64,000 nt of DNA from positions 186,001 to 250,000 of the forward strand of contig CAIZZF010000008.1 of NCBI GenBank assembly GCA_903937385.1, in the 5' to 3' direction. Position 1 is the stretch's first letter. Every line of letters begins with the position of its first letter. The notes beneath the pieces are model-generated. The model was not told where the DNA came from. It did not search any database and saw only the letters and a program-made list of their open reading frames with translations. Positions 38,022 to 47,529 of this stretch are shown here, piece by piece. The stretch is from an uncultured Holophagaceae bacterium (GTDB lineage: Bacteria; Acidobacteriota; Holophagae; Holophagales; Holophagaceae). The position numbers and the translations under genes are program-made.

Positions 38022-38666
38022 CTATGCCCCGCCGCGAGCCCTGCTCCAGGCCACAGTGTCCGCCCGCCAGTCCTTCAGGGCGGCCTGGCCCTCGGCATCG
38101 AGGATGCCCCGGGTCTCGGCCTCGGCCGCCAGCACCTCGAAGGAGCTGAGCACCGAGAGGCCGATGGTGGCTTCCTTGAAGGCCGCCTCCGCCTGGGGCA
38201 GGCCATAGCTGAAGAGGGCCAGCACCGTGGGCACCTCGGCGCCCTCGGCCCGCAGGGCCTCGGCACAGCGCAGGCTGGACATGCCCGTGGAGATGAGGTC
38301 CTCGATGAGCACCACGCAGTGGTCCTTGGCCAGGGGGCCTTCGACCTGGCGGCCCATGCCGTGGTTCTTGGGCGTGGGACGCACATAGGCCATGGGCAGC
38401 TGCATGCGATCGGCCACCATGGCCGCCCAGGGCACGCCCGCCGTGGCGGCGCCCGCGATGAGCGTGGGCTGGAAGGTGGCCGCCTGGGCCACCAGCGCGG
38501 CGATGATCTGGTCGCGCACGGCCGGGAAGCCCAGCAGCTGCCGGTTGTCGCAGTAGATCGGCGACTTCAGCCCGCTCGCCCAGGTGAAGGGCTCCAGCGG
38601 CTGCAGCCGCACCGCACCCACTTCCAACAGACAACCGGCGAGATCACGCGCAGACAGGGTCATCAC
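38022..38666 (-). CDS. pyrE: Orotate phosphoribosyltransferase
   Basis: A 214-residue PyrE, which joins orotate to PRPP to make OMP in pyrimidine synthesis. The PRPP-binding loop is VVLIEDLISTGMSS, and the family features FTWASGLKSPIYCDNR, LIAGAATAGVPWAAMVA and YVRPTPKNHGMGRQVEG are all present. The length is typical. It is convergent with lpxD (51 bp between stops). The 170 bp upstream up to the inverted repeat hold no gene. Confidence 0.95.
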   Translation of the reverse strand: MMTLSARDLAGCLLEVGAVRLQPLEPFTWASGLKSPIYCDNRQLLGFPAVRDQIIAALVAQAATFQPTLIAGAATAGVPWAAMVADRMQLPMAYVRPTPKNHGMGRQVEGPLAKDHCVVLIEDLISTGMSSLRCAEALRAEGAEVPTVLALFSYGLPQAEAAFKEATIGLSVLSSFEVLAAEAETRGILDAEGQAALKDWRADTVAWSRARGGA

Positions 38667-38839
38667 AGGCCTCCTTCAAGGACAGCCACCGCACAGGGGC
38701 GGCTTAATAGAACATAGCTTCGACCCGGATGGACATCGAGGCGGGAAGGCAACAAGATCGGCCGAATGGGCGCGGAATGAGCATCGCTGCGGCCTTGCAC
38801 TGAGGGCAAGATCTCGGCGCTACTGAAAAGATTTTTTAG

Positions 38840-38956
38840 CCACCGATGAACACCGATGAACACCGATAAAGACATGATAAAAAAAGAACAAAATCTGTTT
38901 TTATAGCCTTTTTCTTTATCAGCTTTTAATCGGTGTTCATCGGTGTTCATCGGTGG
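38840..38956. repeat. 28-bp perfect inverted repeat made of 10-bp tandem units
   Basis: The arm 38840-38867 is built from CACCGATGAA repeated about 2.7 times, and the arm 38929-38956 is its exact reverse complement. The 61 bp between are very AT-rich and partly self-complementary (GATAAAAAAAG against CTTTTTCTTTATC). The whole can form a long hairpin. It fills the gap between pyrE and the GxxExxY gene (349 bp with no gene). The form suggests a dispersed palindromic element, distinct in sequence from the one at 35377-35491. Confidence 0.75.
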
Positions 38957-39015
38957 TTCAAAAAAAGCTTTTGCCTTTTCATTCTGCTTTTTCGGTGGCG
39001 CCGCGTTAGTACCGT

Positions 39016-39402
39016 TCATCGCGACAACCGCTTGATCTGGGGTTTGGGTGTCCCGAAGTTGATGAGCAGGCAGGTGGGAATCCCGGTGGCCTTGAGGTAG
39101 TTCAGGCACTGGGCCGTGTGGGCTGGCTCCAGCGTCGCACAGGCTTTCAGCTCCAGCAACAGCCTTCCCTCGACCACGATGTCCCCGATGTAATCTCCGA
39201 CGTTCTGGCCCTCGAAGTGAACCGCGACATGGACCTGCTGTTGGGCCTCCAGCCCCGCCTTTCGGAGCGCATTGACCAGCGCATTCTCGTAGACCTTTTC
39301 AAGGAAGCCTACGCCCAGCCCATTGGCGACATGGAACACACAGCCGATCACAGCCTCAGTCAGAGGGTCATGCTCGAAGGTGGGTTCCGTATCGGTGCCC
39401 AT
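39016..39402 (-). CDS. GxxExxY family protein
   Basis: A 128-residue protein of the GxxExxY family (signature GFLEKVYENAL), which is related to PD-(D/E)XK nucleases. The later strands IGDIVVEGRLLLELKA supply the D...ExK-like acidic and Lys residues, and QCLNYLKATGIPTCLLINFG is the conserved C-terminal core. Role unknown; such genes are scattered singly through many environmental genomes and often sit beside repeats, as here. It starts 4 bp before the leuS stop position on the same strand, so it lies immediately upstream of no gene and downstream of the repeat. Confidence 0.85.
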   Translation of the reverse strand: MGTDTEPTFEHDPLTEAVIGCVFHVANGLGVGFLEKVYENALVNALRKAGLEAQQQVHVAVHFEGQNVGDYIGDIVVEGRLLLELKACATLEPAHTAQCLNYLKATGIPTCLLINFGTPKPQIKRLSR

Positions 39403-39406
39403 GGGC

Positions 39407-41833
39407 TCAACCTTTGACGACGATGCTCACCAGCTTGCCGCCGGGGGGCAGGACGACCTTGATGATCTCCTTGCCGGCCAGGTAGGACTGGGCCTCGGGG
39501 CAGGCCAGGGCGGCCTCCCGGCGCTGGTCCTCGGTGGCCGTGGTGGGCACGGTGATGCGGCCGCGCACCTTGCCGTTCACCTGTACCACCACCAGCACCT
39601 CATCGGCCTGGAGGTAGGCGGCATCGGCCTCGGGCCAGGTGGCCTGCATGCAGAGCCCCTCCTTGCCGAGTTGGGACCAGAGCTGCTCGGCCACGTGCGG
39701 GGCCACGGGCGAGAGCATCCGCACGAAGGCCTCCAGGGCGTATTGCAGGACAGCCCCGCGGTGTAGTGCCTCCGCCGGCAGGTCCGCCAGGGCGTTGGAC
39801 AGCTCCATGAGCCCCGAGACCACGGTGTTGAACTGGTAGCGCCGCTCCAGGTCGTCCGTGAGGCGGGCGATGGTCTGGTTGAGCTTGATGAGCAGGGTCT
39901 TCTCCTCGGCGCTCAGCTGCTCCTTGGCAGGCAGCGGGTCGGTCGTGAGCTTGTGATCATCCACCATGCGGCCGAGGCGCTTGAGGAAGCGGGTGGCCCC
40001 CTCGATGCCCTCGAAGCCAGTCCAGTCGATCTCCTTCTCGATGGGCGCTGCGAAGATCATGAAGAGGCGCAGCGCGTCCGCGCCGTACCTTGAGATCACT
40101 TCGTCGGGGTCCACGATGTTGCCCTTGGACTTGCTCATCTTCGAGCCGTCCTTCAGCACCATGCCCTGGCAGATGAGCTTCTTGAAGGGCTCGGGGCCGC
40201 TGGCCAGGCCCAGGTCGCGCAGCACCTTGTAGAAGTAGCGGGCGTAGATCAGGTGCATGGTGGCGTGCTCGATGCCGCCCACGTAGAGGTCCACGGGACT
40301 CCAGGCGTCGCACTCGACCTTGGCGAAGGGCAGCTCCGTGTTCTTGGGATCGAGGTAGCGCAGCCAGTACCAGCTGCTGTCCACGAAGGTGTCCATGGTG
40401 TCCGTCTCGCGGCGGGCGGGCTTGCCACAGCTTGGACACGGTGTGTCCAAGAAGGAAGAACACGTCGTCAGCGGGGAGGGACCGACACCAGTAAAGGCCA
40501 CGTCTTCGGGCAGGCGGACGGGCAGGTTCTCAGGCTTCTCGGGGACGACGCCGCACGCCGGGCAGTGCACGGTCGGAATGGGCGTGCCCCAGTAGCGCTG
40601 GCGGCTGAGGCCCCAGTCCTTGAGCTTGTAGGTGGTGGTGCGCTCGGCGCGGTCGCCCAGCTTGGCAATCATGGCGGTAACGGCCTCTTCGCTCTTCATG
40701 CCCGTGAACTCGCCGCTGTTCACCAGGGTGCCCAGGTCCCAGGCGGACTCGGACTCGATGACCTTGGGAATGGCCAGGCCGTACTTCTGGGCGAACTCGA
40801 AGTCGCGCTCGTCGTGGGCGGGCACGCCCATGACCGCGCCGGTGCCGTAGTCCATGAGCACGTAGTTGGCGGCGAAGACCGGCACCTTCTCGCCGGTGAA
40901 GGGATGGATGGCCGAGACCGCCGAGCGGTGGCCCAGCTTCTCGTCGCTGGTGAGGCGCTCCTCGCGGCTCAGGGCGGCCACCTGGTCGCAGAAGGCCTTG
41001 AGGGAGGGATCGGTTGCCGCAGCCTTCTCGATGACCGGGTGCTCGGTGCTGAGGGCCATGAAGGTCACGCCGCAGAGCGTGTCCAGGCGGGTGGTGAACA
41101 CCTCCACCTGCTCGCCGCTGTCCAGGTCGAAGGCCATGCGCGCGCCTTCGGAGCGGCCGATCCAGTGCCGCTGCATGGTCTTCACGTTCTCGGGCCAGTC
41201 CAGCTCGTCCATGCAGGCCAGCAGCTCGTCGGCATACTTGGTGGTCTTGAAGAAGTACTGCTCCAGGGGCTTCTGGGTCACGGGATGGCCCGTGCGCTCG
41301 TCCTTGCCGTCCACCACCTGCTCATTGGCCAGCACGGTGCCCAGGGCCTCGCACCAGTTCACGGTGCGGTTGGCGCGGAAGACATCGCCCCGCTCCCACA
41401 TCTTCAGGAAGAGCCACTGGTTCCAGCGGTAGTAGTCGTCCTGGAAGCTGGCGACCTCGCGGTCCCAGTCGTAGCTGATGCCCATCTTCCGGATCTGGCC
41501 CTTCATCTCCTCGATGTTGGCGCGGGTCCAGATGGCCGGGTGAATGCCGTTCTTGATGGCGGCGTTCTCCGCGGGCAGGCCGAAGCTGTCCCAACCCAGG
41601 GGGTGCATGACCTCGTAGCCGCGCATGCGGCGGAAGCGCGCGGTGACGTCGCCCAGCGTGTAGTTGCGCACATGGCCCATGTGGATGCGGCCGCTGGGGT
41701 AGGGCAGCATCACCAGCATGTAGAAGGTCTTGGAGCCCGGCAGCAGCTCGCTGGCCCGCTTGGCGCGGAAGGCGCCGGTCTCGAGCCAGCGGCGCTGGAT
41801 CTCGGGTTCCTGGGTCAGGGGCTGGAACGGCAT
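39407..41833 (-). CDS. leuS: Leucyl-tRNA synthetase
   Basis: An 808-residue class I synthetase that charges tRNA-Leu. The HIGH motif is HMGH in PYPSGRIHMGHVRNY and the KMSKS loop is KMSKSKGN. The CP1 editing domain (about residues 220-415) carries the threonine-rich RLDTLCGVTFMALSTEHP and the conserved GVPAHDERDFEFA. The WCEALGTVLANEQV and C-terminal anticodon-binding and Leu-specific regions are present. The length is at the short end for bacterial LeuS but complete. The ATG at 41833 has GGAG upstream. The GxxExxY gene starts 4 bp downstream of its stop. Confidence 0.98.
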   Translation of the reverse strand: MPFQPLTQEPEIQRRWLETGAFRAKRASELLPGSKTFYMLVMLPYPSGRIHMGHVRNYTLGDVTARFRRMRGYEVMHPLGWDSFGLPAENAAIKNGIHPAIWTRANIEEMKGQIRKMGISYDWDREVASFQDDYYRWNQWLFLKMWERGDVFRANRTVNWCEALGTVLANEQVVDGKDERTGHPVTQKPLEQYFFKTTKYADELLACMDELDWPENVKTMQRHWIGRSEGARMAFDLDSGEQVEVFTTRLDTLCGVTFMALSTEHPVIEKAAATDPSLKAFCDQVAALSREERLTSDEKLGHRSAVSAIHPFTGEKVPVFAANYVLMDYGTGAVMGVPAHDERDFEFAQKYGLAIPKVIESESAWDLGTLVNSGEFTGMKSEEAVTAMIAKLGDRAERTTTYKLKDWGLSRQRYWGTPIPTVHCPACGVVPEKPENLPVRLPEDVAFTGVGPSPLTTCSSFLDTPCPSCGKPARRETDTMDTFVDSSWYWLRYLDPKNTELPFAKVECDAWSPVDLYVGGIEHATMHLIYARYFYKVLRDLGLASGPEPFKKLICQGMVLKDGSKMSKSKGNIVDPDEVISRYGADALRLFMIFAAPIEKEIDWTGFEGIEGATRFLKRLGRMVDDHKLTTDPLPAKEQLSAEEKTLLIKLNQTIARLTDDLERRYQFNTVVSGLMELSNALADLPAEALHRGAVLQYALEAFVRMLSPVAPHVAEQLWSQLGKEGLCMQATWPEADAAYLQADEVLVVVQVNGKVRGRITVPTTATEDQRREAALACPEAQSYLAGKEIIKVVLPPGGKLVSIVVKG

Positions 41834-41892
41834 GGCGAAACTCCATCGGAACCCTTGATTCTACAAGGAAATCCCGCGTTTTCCACCGCCCT

Positions 41893-42855
41893 TCAGAAGC
41901 TCCAGTGCAGGCCTACGGAAACGCTGGACCGGGGCTCGATCTGCAGGCCGTTGACCCGCTGGGCCAGGGGCAGCTGGGCGAAGGCATAGACCTGCAGGCT
42001 GCGGGTGACCTCCACGGTGAGGCCGGGGCTGAGGTAGGCCAGCGTTGCGCCACTGTTGGCCACGTCGGCATTGGTGCCAACCTCGCGCTTCTCGGCCCGC
42101 ACGTTCACTTGCAGGTGGGGGGCAATCCCGGCCAAGCCCGTGTAGCGGACGCCGAAGTTGGCGTTCAGACCGTCCCCAGGCTTGAAGCCATCCTTCTCTG
42201 CCAGGGGCTTCTGGAACAACACCTGCCCGAAGCAGCCCCAGTGCTCCCCGAGGCTACCGAAGGCGTAGACCCCGAAGAGCAGGTCCGTGGTGCCGGTGCC
42301 CAGCTGCAGGCCGCGGTCCAGGGCCTCTCCCGCCTGGGCCCCGGCGTTGAAGATCTGCTTCGTGCCGCCCGTGGGCAGCTTCACGCCGAGTTGCACGCCA
42401 AAGTAGTGGTCCTCCGTGAAGCCCTGGTAGCGGCCGAGCACCCGGACATCCCCCAGGCCGCTGGCCCGGGAGAAGGAGGGCTCCGTGTCCCCCTCGGCGG
42501 TGGTCACGTGATACCGGTTGAAGCTCGGCAGGACCAGGGCCACGCCCCAGTCCACGGTCGGGCTGTAGTCCAGGGTCAGCGTCGTGTTGCGGTTGAGGGT
42601 CTTCTCCTGGATCTCCTGGTCATTGGGGAACGCAAAGGCGCCCCGACCCACGGACTGGGTGCCCGCCCGCAGCTGATCCTGGTTGAAGTAGTCATAGCGG
42701 AGGTCGAAGCGGAGGCCGGGCTTGAGCGCGTAGCCCTGGCTGGCCCAGTCCGAGTTCAGCGTGCAGCCGCAGGCGCCGCAGGCCTGGGCTGCCGGCGCGA
42801 CGGCCAGGAAGAGGCCCAGGAGGGGCAGCAGGCTCAGGCGGGAGGGGTGGTTCAT
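41893..42855 (-). CDS. Predicted outer-membrane protein with CGACGC motif
   Basis: A 320-residue secreted protein with a signal peptide (LLPLLGLFLAVAPAAQA) followed at once by CGACGCTLNSDW, a Cys cluster that could bind metal or haem. The rest is a chain of amphipathic strands (RFDLRYDYFNQDQL, TLTLDYSPTVDWGVALVLP, YFGVQLGVKLPTGGTKQ) ending VSVGLHWSF, as expected of an outer-membrane barrel. The family is not named with confidence; similar proteins are often called transporter or MetA-pathway phenol-degradation-like. It is 86 bp downstream of the RegA-like regulator on the same strand and may be its target. Confidence 0.7.
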   Translation of the reverse strand: MNHPSRLSLLPLLGLFLAVAPAAQACGACGCTLNSDWASQGYALKPGLRFDLRYDYFNQDQLRAGTQSVGRGAFAFPNDQEIQEKTLNRNTTLTLDYSPTVDWGVALVLPSFNRYHVTTAEGDTEPSFSRASGLGDVRVLGRYQGFTEDHYFGVQLGVKLPTGGTKQIFNAGAQAGEALDRGLQLGTGTTDLLFGVYAFGSLGEHWGCFGQVLFQKPLAEKDGFKPGDGLNANFGVRYTGLAGIAPHLQVNVRAEKREVGTNADVANSGATLAYLSPGLTVEVTRSLQVYAFAQLPLAQRVNGLQIEPRSSVSVGLHWSF

Positions 42856-42941
42856 CGGGCACTCCAGAAGCGGGTCTGCCCCCAGGATGCCTGTCCGGAC
42901 AGAGGGTTACCTGCGTCACTTTGTCGCAGCGCCCAGTCCCC

Positions 42942-43478
42942 CTACTTCAGAGGCCGCCGCCGGTCGGCCTTGCGCTGCAGGCTGCGGCGGTGCATGCCCA
43001 GCCGGCGCGCGGCCTCGCTGAGGTTGCCCTCGCAGTCCGACAGCACCCGCTGCAGGTGCTCCCACTCCACCCGGGCCAGGGAGGGCGTCTCCAGGTCCAC
43101 CGCCTCGGCGCGGGGGGCCTCGGGATCGAAGGCCGCCAGGATCTCATCCACATCCGCGGGCTTGGTGAGGTAGTGCACCGCCCCCATTCGGACGGCCTCC
43201 AGGGCCGTGGCGATGCTGCCGTAGCCCGTGAGCATGAGCACCCGCGTGGTGGGGTCGATGGCCTTGAGCCAGCGCAGCAGGTCCAGGCCGGAGTCCCCGG
43301 GCATGCGGAGGTCAAGCACCGCGAACTCCGGGCTGTCCGCTTCGGCCAGCGCCACCGCCTCGGCGGCGTTCGCGGCGGTGCGGACCTCATAGCCCCGGGC
43401 GGTCAGGGCCTTGGCCAGGCGCTCCCGGTAGACGACATCGTCGTCCACCAGCACCAGGGAGGGTTGGGTCTCAGGCAT
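42942..43478 (-). CDS. RegA/PrrA-type response regulator
   Basis: A 178-residue regulator. The receiver domain has phospho-acceptor Asp56 (FAVLDLRMPGDSG) and the pattern LTKPADVDEIL with the conserved Lys. A short linker leads to a Fis-type helix-turn-helix (LSDCEGNLSEAARRLGMHRRSLQRKADR), which matches the RegA/PrrA/ActR family. These control redox-responsive genes for respiration, carbon or nitrogen metabolism. It overlaps the sensor gene stop by 8 bp, so the two are translationally coupled. Confidence 0.93.
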   Translation of the reverse strand: MPETQPSLVLVDDDVVYRERLAKALTARGYEVRTAANAAEAVALAEADSPEFAVLDLRMPGDSGLDLLRWLKAIDPTTRVLMLTGYGSIATALEAVRMGAVHYLTKPADVDEILAAFDPEAPRAEAVDLETPSLARVEWEHLQRVLSDCEGNLSEAARRLGMHRRSLQRKADRRRPLK

Positions 43479-44730
43479 GGGGCCAGTCCAGCTGCACGGT
43501 GGTGCCGCTGCCGGCAGCCGAGGCCACCCGCAGCTCGCCGCCGAGCTGCTCCGCGAAGGTGCGGGCCAGGAACAGCCCCAGGCCCATGCCGGAGCCCGCG
43601 GGCTTGGTGCTGAAGAAGGGCTCGCCCACCCGCGCCAGCACTTCGGCGCTCATGCCGCAGCCCTGGTCGAGAACCTCCACCTGCCAGCGCTCGGGCCCCC
43701 GGCGGGCGCAGACACGGACCTGCCCGGGCCGCGCCGTGGCCTCCAGGGCGTTGGCCACCACCGCGCGCAGGGCCCTCGCCAGACCGCGCCGGGGCATGGT
43801 GCCGCAGGCTTCCGGGGGCCAGTCGAAGGCCAGGCGGGCCCGATCCTCGGGCGCCACGCCCTCCAGCAGGTCGGCTTCCAGCTCCGACCAGGCCAGGTCC
43901 CGGAAGTCCTCGCCGAGGCTGGTCCCGCTGGGGTCCGCCAGCTGATCGAGAATCCGGCGGCAGCGGTCCACCTCCGAGCGGATGAGCGCCGCGTCCTGGG
44001 GGATGTCGCCGTCCACCAGACCCAGGGCGTCCGCAGCCCGCTGGAGCTCCTTCGCCGCGATGGCGATGGTGCCCAGGGGGGTGCCCAGCTCGTGAGCCAC
44101 GCCCGCGGCCAGGGTGGTGAGGGCCGCCAGCCGCGCCTGCCGGGCGGTGAGGTCCCGCAGGGCCGCCAGCTCCTCGTCCCGCTGGCGCAGGGCCTCGGTG
44201 ACCCGACCCACGAAGGCGGCGATGAGCCCGGCCGTGATGGCGAAGGCCACCCACATGCCGACCAGGTGCAGGGAGATGCCCCCCTCGTCGTGGTTCATGT
44301 GGGCCAGGGAGTGGACGTGCACGTTCCAGAAGAAGAGCAGGCCGAAGCCCGCGATGGCCAGGGCACTCAGGGCCCAGGCCCAGACGCCCCGCAGGACCAC
44401 GGCCGCCAGGGTGACGTGCACGAGGTAGATGGCCGTGAAGGGATTGGCAGGTCCCCCGCTGAGGTAGAGCAGGCCCGTGAGCAGCAGGATGTCCAGGCCC
44501 AGCACCAGGCCCGGCAGTGAGGGATGTACCGCCTCCGGCTGCCGCAGCCGCAGCTGGAGGAACAAGTTGCTGAGGGCGCCCAGGGCCACCAGGCCCAGCA
44601 GCGGCAGCGGGGAAAGCTCACCCGGCAGGAGGCGCAGGGACACCAGGATGGCGGCCGTCTGCGCGGCCACGGTGATCCAGCGCAGGCGCAGCAGCCAGGT
44701 GAGCGAGATGTCGGAGTTGGGTCGGGTCAT
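43471..44730 (-). CDS. RegB/PrrB-type redox sensor histidine kinase
   Basis: A 419-residue membrane kinase with six predicted membrane segments in residues 12-175. The quinone-sensing heptad GGPANPF lies at 92-98, in the position where RegB binds ubiquinone. The kinase core has His213 in GVAHELGTPLGTIA, and Cys257 (VDRCRRIL) is at the place of the redox-active Cys of RegB. The ATPase motifs include VVANALEATA, LDQGCGM and GSGMGLGLFLARTFAEQLGG. No Shine-Dalgarno is obvious before the ATG. It is divergent from the metalloprotease gene; the 148-bp gap is shared promoter space. Confidence 0.93.
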   Translation of the reverse strand: MTRPNSDISLTWLLRLRWITVAAQTAAILVSLRLLPGELSPLPLLGLVALGALSNLFLQLRLRQPEAVHPSLPGLVLGLDILLLTGLLYLSGGPANPFTAIYLVHVTLAAVVLRGVWAWALSALAIAGFGLLFFWNVHVHSLAHMNHDEGGISLHLVGMWVAFAITAGLIAAFVGRVTEALRQRDEELAALRDLTARQARLAALTTLAAGVAHELGTPLGTIAIAAKELQRAADALGLVDGDIPQDAALIRSEVDRCRRILDQLADPSGTSLGEDFRDLAWSELEADLLEGVAPEDRARLAFDWPPEACGTMPRRGLARALRAVVANALEATARPGQVRVCARRGPERWQVEVLDQGCGMSAEVLARVGEPFFSTKPAGSGMGLGLFLARTFAEQLGGELRVASAAGSGTTVQLDWPHA

Positions 44731-44878
44731 GGAGGGGCCATTGTCCCATCAATGACGGGGGATCCGGGGATCCCTGGGCTGCGTCAGGATGTCGCAGCCA
44801 CGGACGTCCAGACCTATAAACCCCCCGCACCATGCCTCGTATCACAGGGGTCCGTTCCCTGTAACCGGAGGTAGATCT

Positions 44879-47512
44879 ATGACCTGGCGTTCCCTGCGAC
44901 CCGTCGCCCTGGCGGCCCTTCCCCTGTGTCTGGTGGCCCAGACCCCACCCGCCGACAAGGCCCCGGCGCCTGGCGCCAAGGCTCCCGCCGCTGCCACAGC
45001 CGCCCCAGCGACCCCGGCCCCGAATGCCCTCAAGCCCTTCGCCGAGGTCATCAAGGAGGCCAAGGAGCTCCCAGGGCTCTTCCCCCTCTGGCAGAAGGAC
45101 GACAAGGTCTGGCTCGAGCTGAGTCCCGCCCAGCTGGACCAGCCCTACTTCTTCGCCGTCAGCACTACCCAGGGCATCGGCGAGCGCGGCATCTACGGCG
45201 GCATGATGGGTGACACCCACGTGGTGCAGTTCAAGCGCATCGGCAACCACCTGCAGCTGATCGCCAAGAACCTGGACTTCACCGCCAAGGAGGGTACGCC
45301 CATCGCCCGCGCCGTGCGCGAGGGCTTCTCGGACAGCCTGCTGGTCTCGGCCCCGGTGCTGAGCCAGCCCCACCCCGAGCGCAAGACCTTCCTCGTGGAG
45401 GCCAATGCCCTCTTCTTCAACGACATTCCCATGGGCGCCACCGAGCTCGAGGCGGCCTTCCGCCAGCCCTACAGCCTGGACAAGACCAACACCAGCTTCG
45501 TCACCGTGCGCGGCACCGCCGATCAGGCCGCCTTCACCGTCAGCGCCCACTACGCCCTGGCCAAGCTGATGCTGCCCCCGCCCTCCATGCCCGGCGCCAC
45601 GCCCCCGCCCTTCACGCCGCTGCCCAGCACCCTCGAGGATGTGCGCAGCCTCTTCCTGGGCTTCCACTACACCCTCTCCACCCTGCCCGAGCCCATGCGG
45701 CCCCGGCTGGCGGACGAGCGCGTGGGCCACTTCGTGACCACCCGCTGGGACTTCACCCAGGACCTCAGCCCCGATCCCAAGGTGCGGCTCGTGCACCGCT
45801 GGCGCCTGGAGAAGAAGGACCCCGCCGCGTCCCTTAGCGAGCCCCGCCAGCCCATCACCTACTGGCTCGACCGCAACATGCCGGAGAAGTACCGCAAGAC
45901 CGTGACCGCGGGCATCCTCGAGTGGAACCATGCCTTTGAGCGCCTGGGCTTCAAGGACGCGGTGCGGGTGGAGGTGCAGCCCCAGGACGCCGCCTGGGAC
46001 ACCCAGGACACGCGCCACGCCTCGGTCCGCTGGCTGGTGGGCACGGACATCGGCTTTGCCATCGGACCCAGCCATGTGGATCCGCGCACGGGCGAGATCC
46101 TCGACGCCGACATCGGCGTGGGCGACATCTGGACCCGCCAGCCCCGCCGCCAGGTGGTGGAGGAGCTGCCCCGGCTCCAGAGCCGCCACGCCGCCCACGC
46201 CTGCGCCTACGAGGCCGAGGCCGCCCAGGAGCTGTCCTTCGCCATGGACCTGCTGGAAGCGCGCGGAGACCTGGATCCCGACAGCCCCGAGGCCGACGCC
46301 TACGTGATGGCCGTGCTCAAAGACGTGATCACCCACGAGGTGGGCCACACCCTGGGCCTGCGCCACAACTTCCGGGCCTCCACCATCTACACCGAAGCCC
46401 AGCTGCAGGACGCCAGCTTCACCCGCGCCAACGGCCTCACGGGCTCCGTGATGGACTACAACGCCCTCAACATCGCCACCAAGGGCCAGGCGCAGGGCGA
46501 ATACGTGATGAGCACCCTGGGCCCCTACGACTACTGGGCCATCGAATACGCCTACAAGCCCCTGGAGCCGGCCAGCGAGAAGGCCGAGCTGGCCCGCATC
46601 GCGGCCCGCAGCCAGAAGGAGCCCCTGCTGGCCTATGGCACGGATGAGGAGGCCGGGTTCCCGGGCATGGACGGCATGGATCCCGAGGTGAACCGCCGCG
46701 ACCTGGGCGCCGATCCCCTGGGCTACTACCGGAAGCGCCTGCAGCTCAGCCGGGAGCTCTGGGACCGCCTCCAGGACAAGCAGCTGAAGGACGGCGAGAG
46801 CTACGCCATCCTGCGCCGGAACTTTGACGGCGCCCTGGGCCAGGTGGCTCTGACCTCCAACCTCGCCGCCAAATACGTGGGCGGTGTGGTCCACCTGCGC
46901 GACCATGCGGGCAGCCCCCGCGCACCCTTCACGCCGGTGCCCGCCGCCCGGCAGCGGGAGGCCCTGAAGCTGCTGGAGACCGGCCTGTTCAGTGCGGATT
47001 CCTTCCGCTTCCGGCCCGAGTTCATGGCCAAGCTGACGGTCAACCAGTTCGAGCGGGGCATGAACCCGGACTACTCCCTGAGCAGCCGCCTGCTCTCGGT
47101 CCAGCGGCAGACGCTCAACCAGCTCATGAATGTGGGCGTGGCGACCCGGATCCTCGACGCCACCGACAAGCTGACGGAGCCCAAGGCCGCCTTCCGCCTG
47201 GCGGAGCTCTTCGAGACCCTCCAGGGCGCCATCTGGAGCGAGGCCAGGACCGGCAAGGATGCCCCCACGCTGCGGCGCAACCTGCAGAAGGAACACCTCC
47301 GCAACCTGGTGGGCCTGGTCCTGCGGGCCAATCCGGCCACGCCGGAGGATGCCCGGGCCCTGGCCCGGGAGGGCCTGAAGGGCCTGGCCACGCAGCTTCG
47401 CGCCGCGGGCGCCAAGCCCGCCTTCAGCAAGGAGACCCGTGCCCACTTCGCCGAGTGCCTCGCCTCCATCGACGAGACCCTCAAGGCGATGGTCACCCGC
47501 AGCGGCCTGTAG
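44879..47512 (+). CDS. Secreted zinc-dependent metalloprotease (DUF5117/DUF4953 type)
   Basis: An 877-residue exported protein with a signal peptide (LRPVALAALPLCLVAQT) and an Ala/Pro-rich linker. An N-terminal DUF5117-like region follows (GLFPLWQKDDKVWLELSP, PYFFAVSTTQGIG). The metzincin-like zinc site HEVGHTLGLRH at residues 486-496 has all three His ligands and catalytic Glu487. The C-terminal helical DUF4953-type part completes the protein. Such proteins are frequent in Bacteroidota and Acidobacteriota and are thought to act in the periplasm; substrates are unknown. The start at 44879 is set by GGAGGT and the signal peptide. A hairpin terminator follows. Confidence 0.88.
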   Translation: MTWRSLRPVALAALPLCLVAQTPPADKAPAPGAKAPAAATAAPATPAPNALKPFAEVIKEAKELPGLFPLWQKDDKVWLELSPAQLDQPYFFAVSTTQGIGERGIYGGMMGDTHVVQFKRIGNHLQLIAKNLDFTAKEGTPIARAVREGFSDSLLVSAPVLSQPHPERKTFLVEANALFFNDIPMGATELEAAFRQPYSLDKTNTSFVTVRGTADQAAFTVSAHYALAKLMLPPPSMPGATPPPFTPLPSTLEDVRSLFLGFHYTLSTLPEPMRPRLADERVGHFVTTRWDFTQDLSPDPKVRLVHRWRLEKKDPAASLSEPRQPITYWLDRNMPEKYRKTVTAGILEWNHAFERLGFKDAVRVEVQPQDAAWDTQDTRHASVRWLVGTDIGFAIGPSHVDPRTGEILDADIGVGDIWTRQPRRQVVEELPRLQSRHAAHACAYEAEAAQELSFAMDLLEARGDLDPDSPEADAYVMAVLKDVITHEVGHTLGLRHNFRASTIYTEAQLQDASFTRANGLTGSVMDYNALNIATKGQAQGEYVMSTLGPYDYWAIEYAYKPLEPASEKAELARIAARSQKEPLLAYGTDEEAGFPGMDGMDPEVNRRDLGADPLGYYRKRLQLSRELWDRLQDKQLKDGESYAILRRNFDGALGQVALTSNLAAKYVGGVVHLRDHAGSPRAPFTPVPAARQREALKLLETGLFSADSFRFRPEFMAKLTVNQFERGMNPDYSLSSRLLSVQRQTLNQLMNVGVATRILDATDKLTEPKAAFRLAELFETLQGAIWSEARTGKDAPTLRRNLQKEHLRNLVGLVLRANPATPEDARALAREGLKGLATQLRAAGAKPAFSKETRAHFAECLASIDETLKAMVTRSGL

Positions 47513-47529
47513 GCCAATTCCCGCAGACC

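Noticed and set aside
38840-38956. CRISPR-like array from repeated CACCGATGAA units
   Set aside because: The units are 10 bp with no spacers between them and the two runs are inverted; no cas genes are present.
38663-39109. Possible gene on the minus strand across the inverted repeat
   Set aside because: The frame runs through the palindrome, giving repetitive sequence, and overlaps the real GxxExxY gene end.
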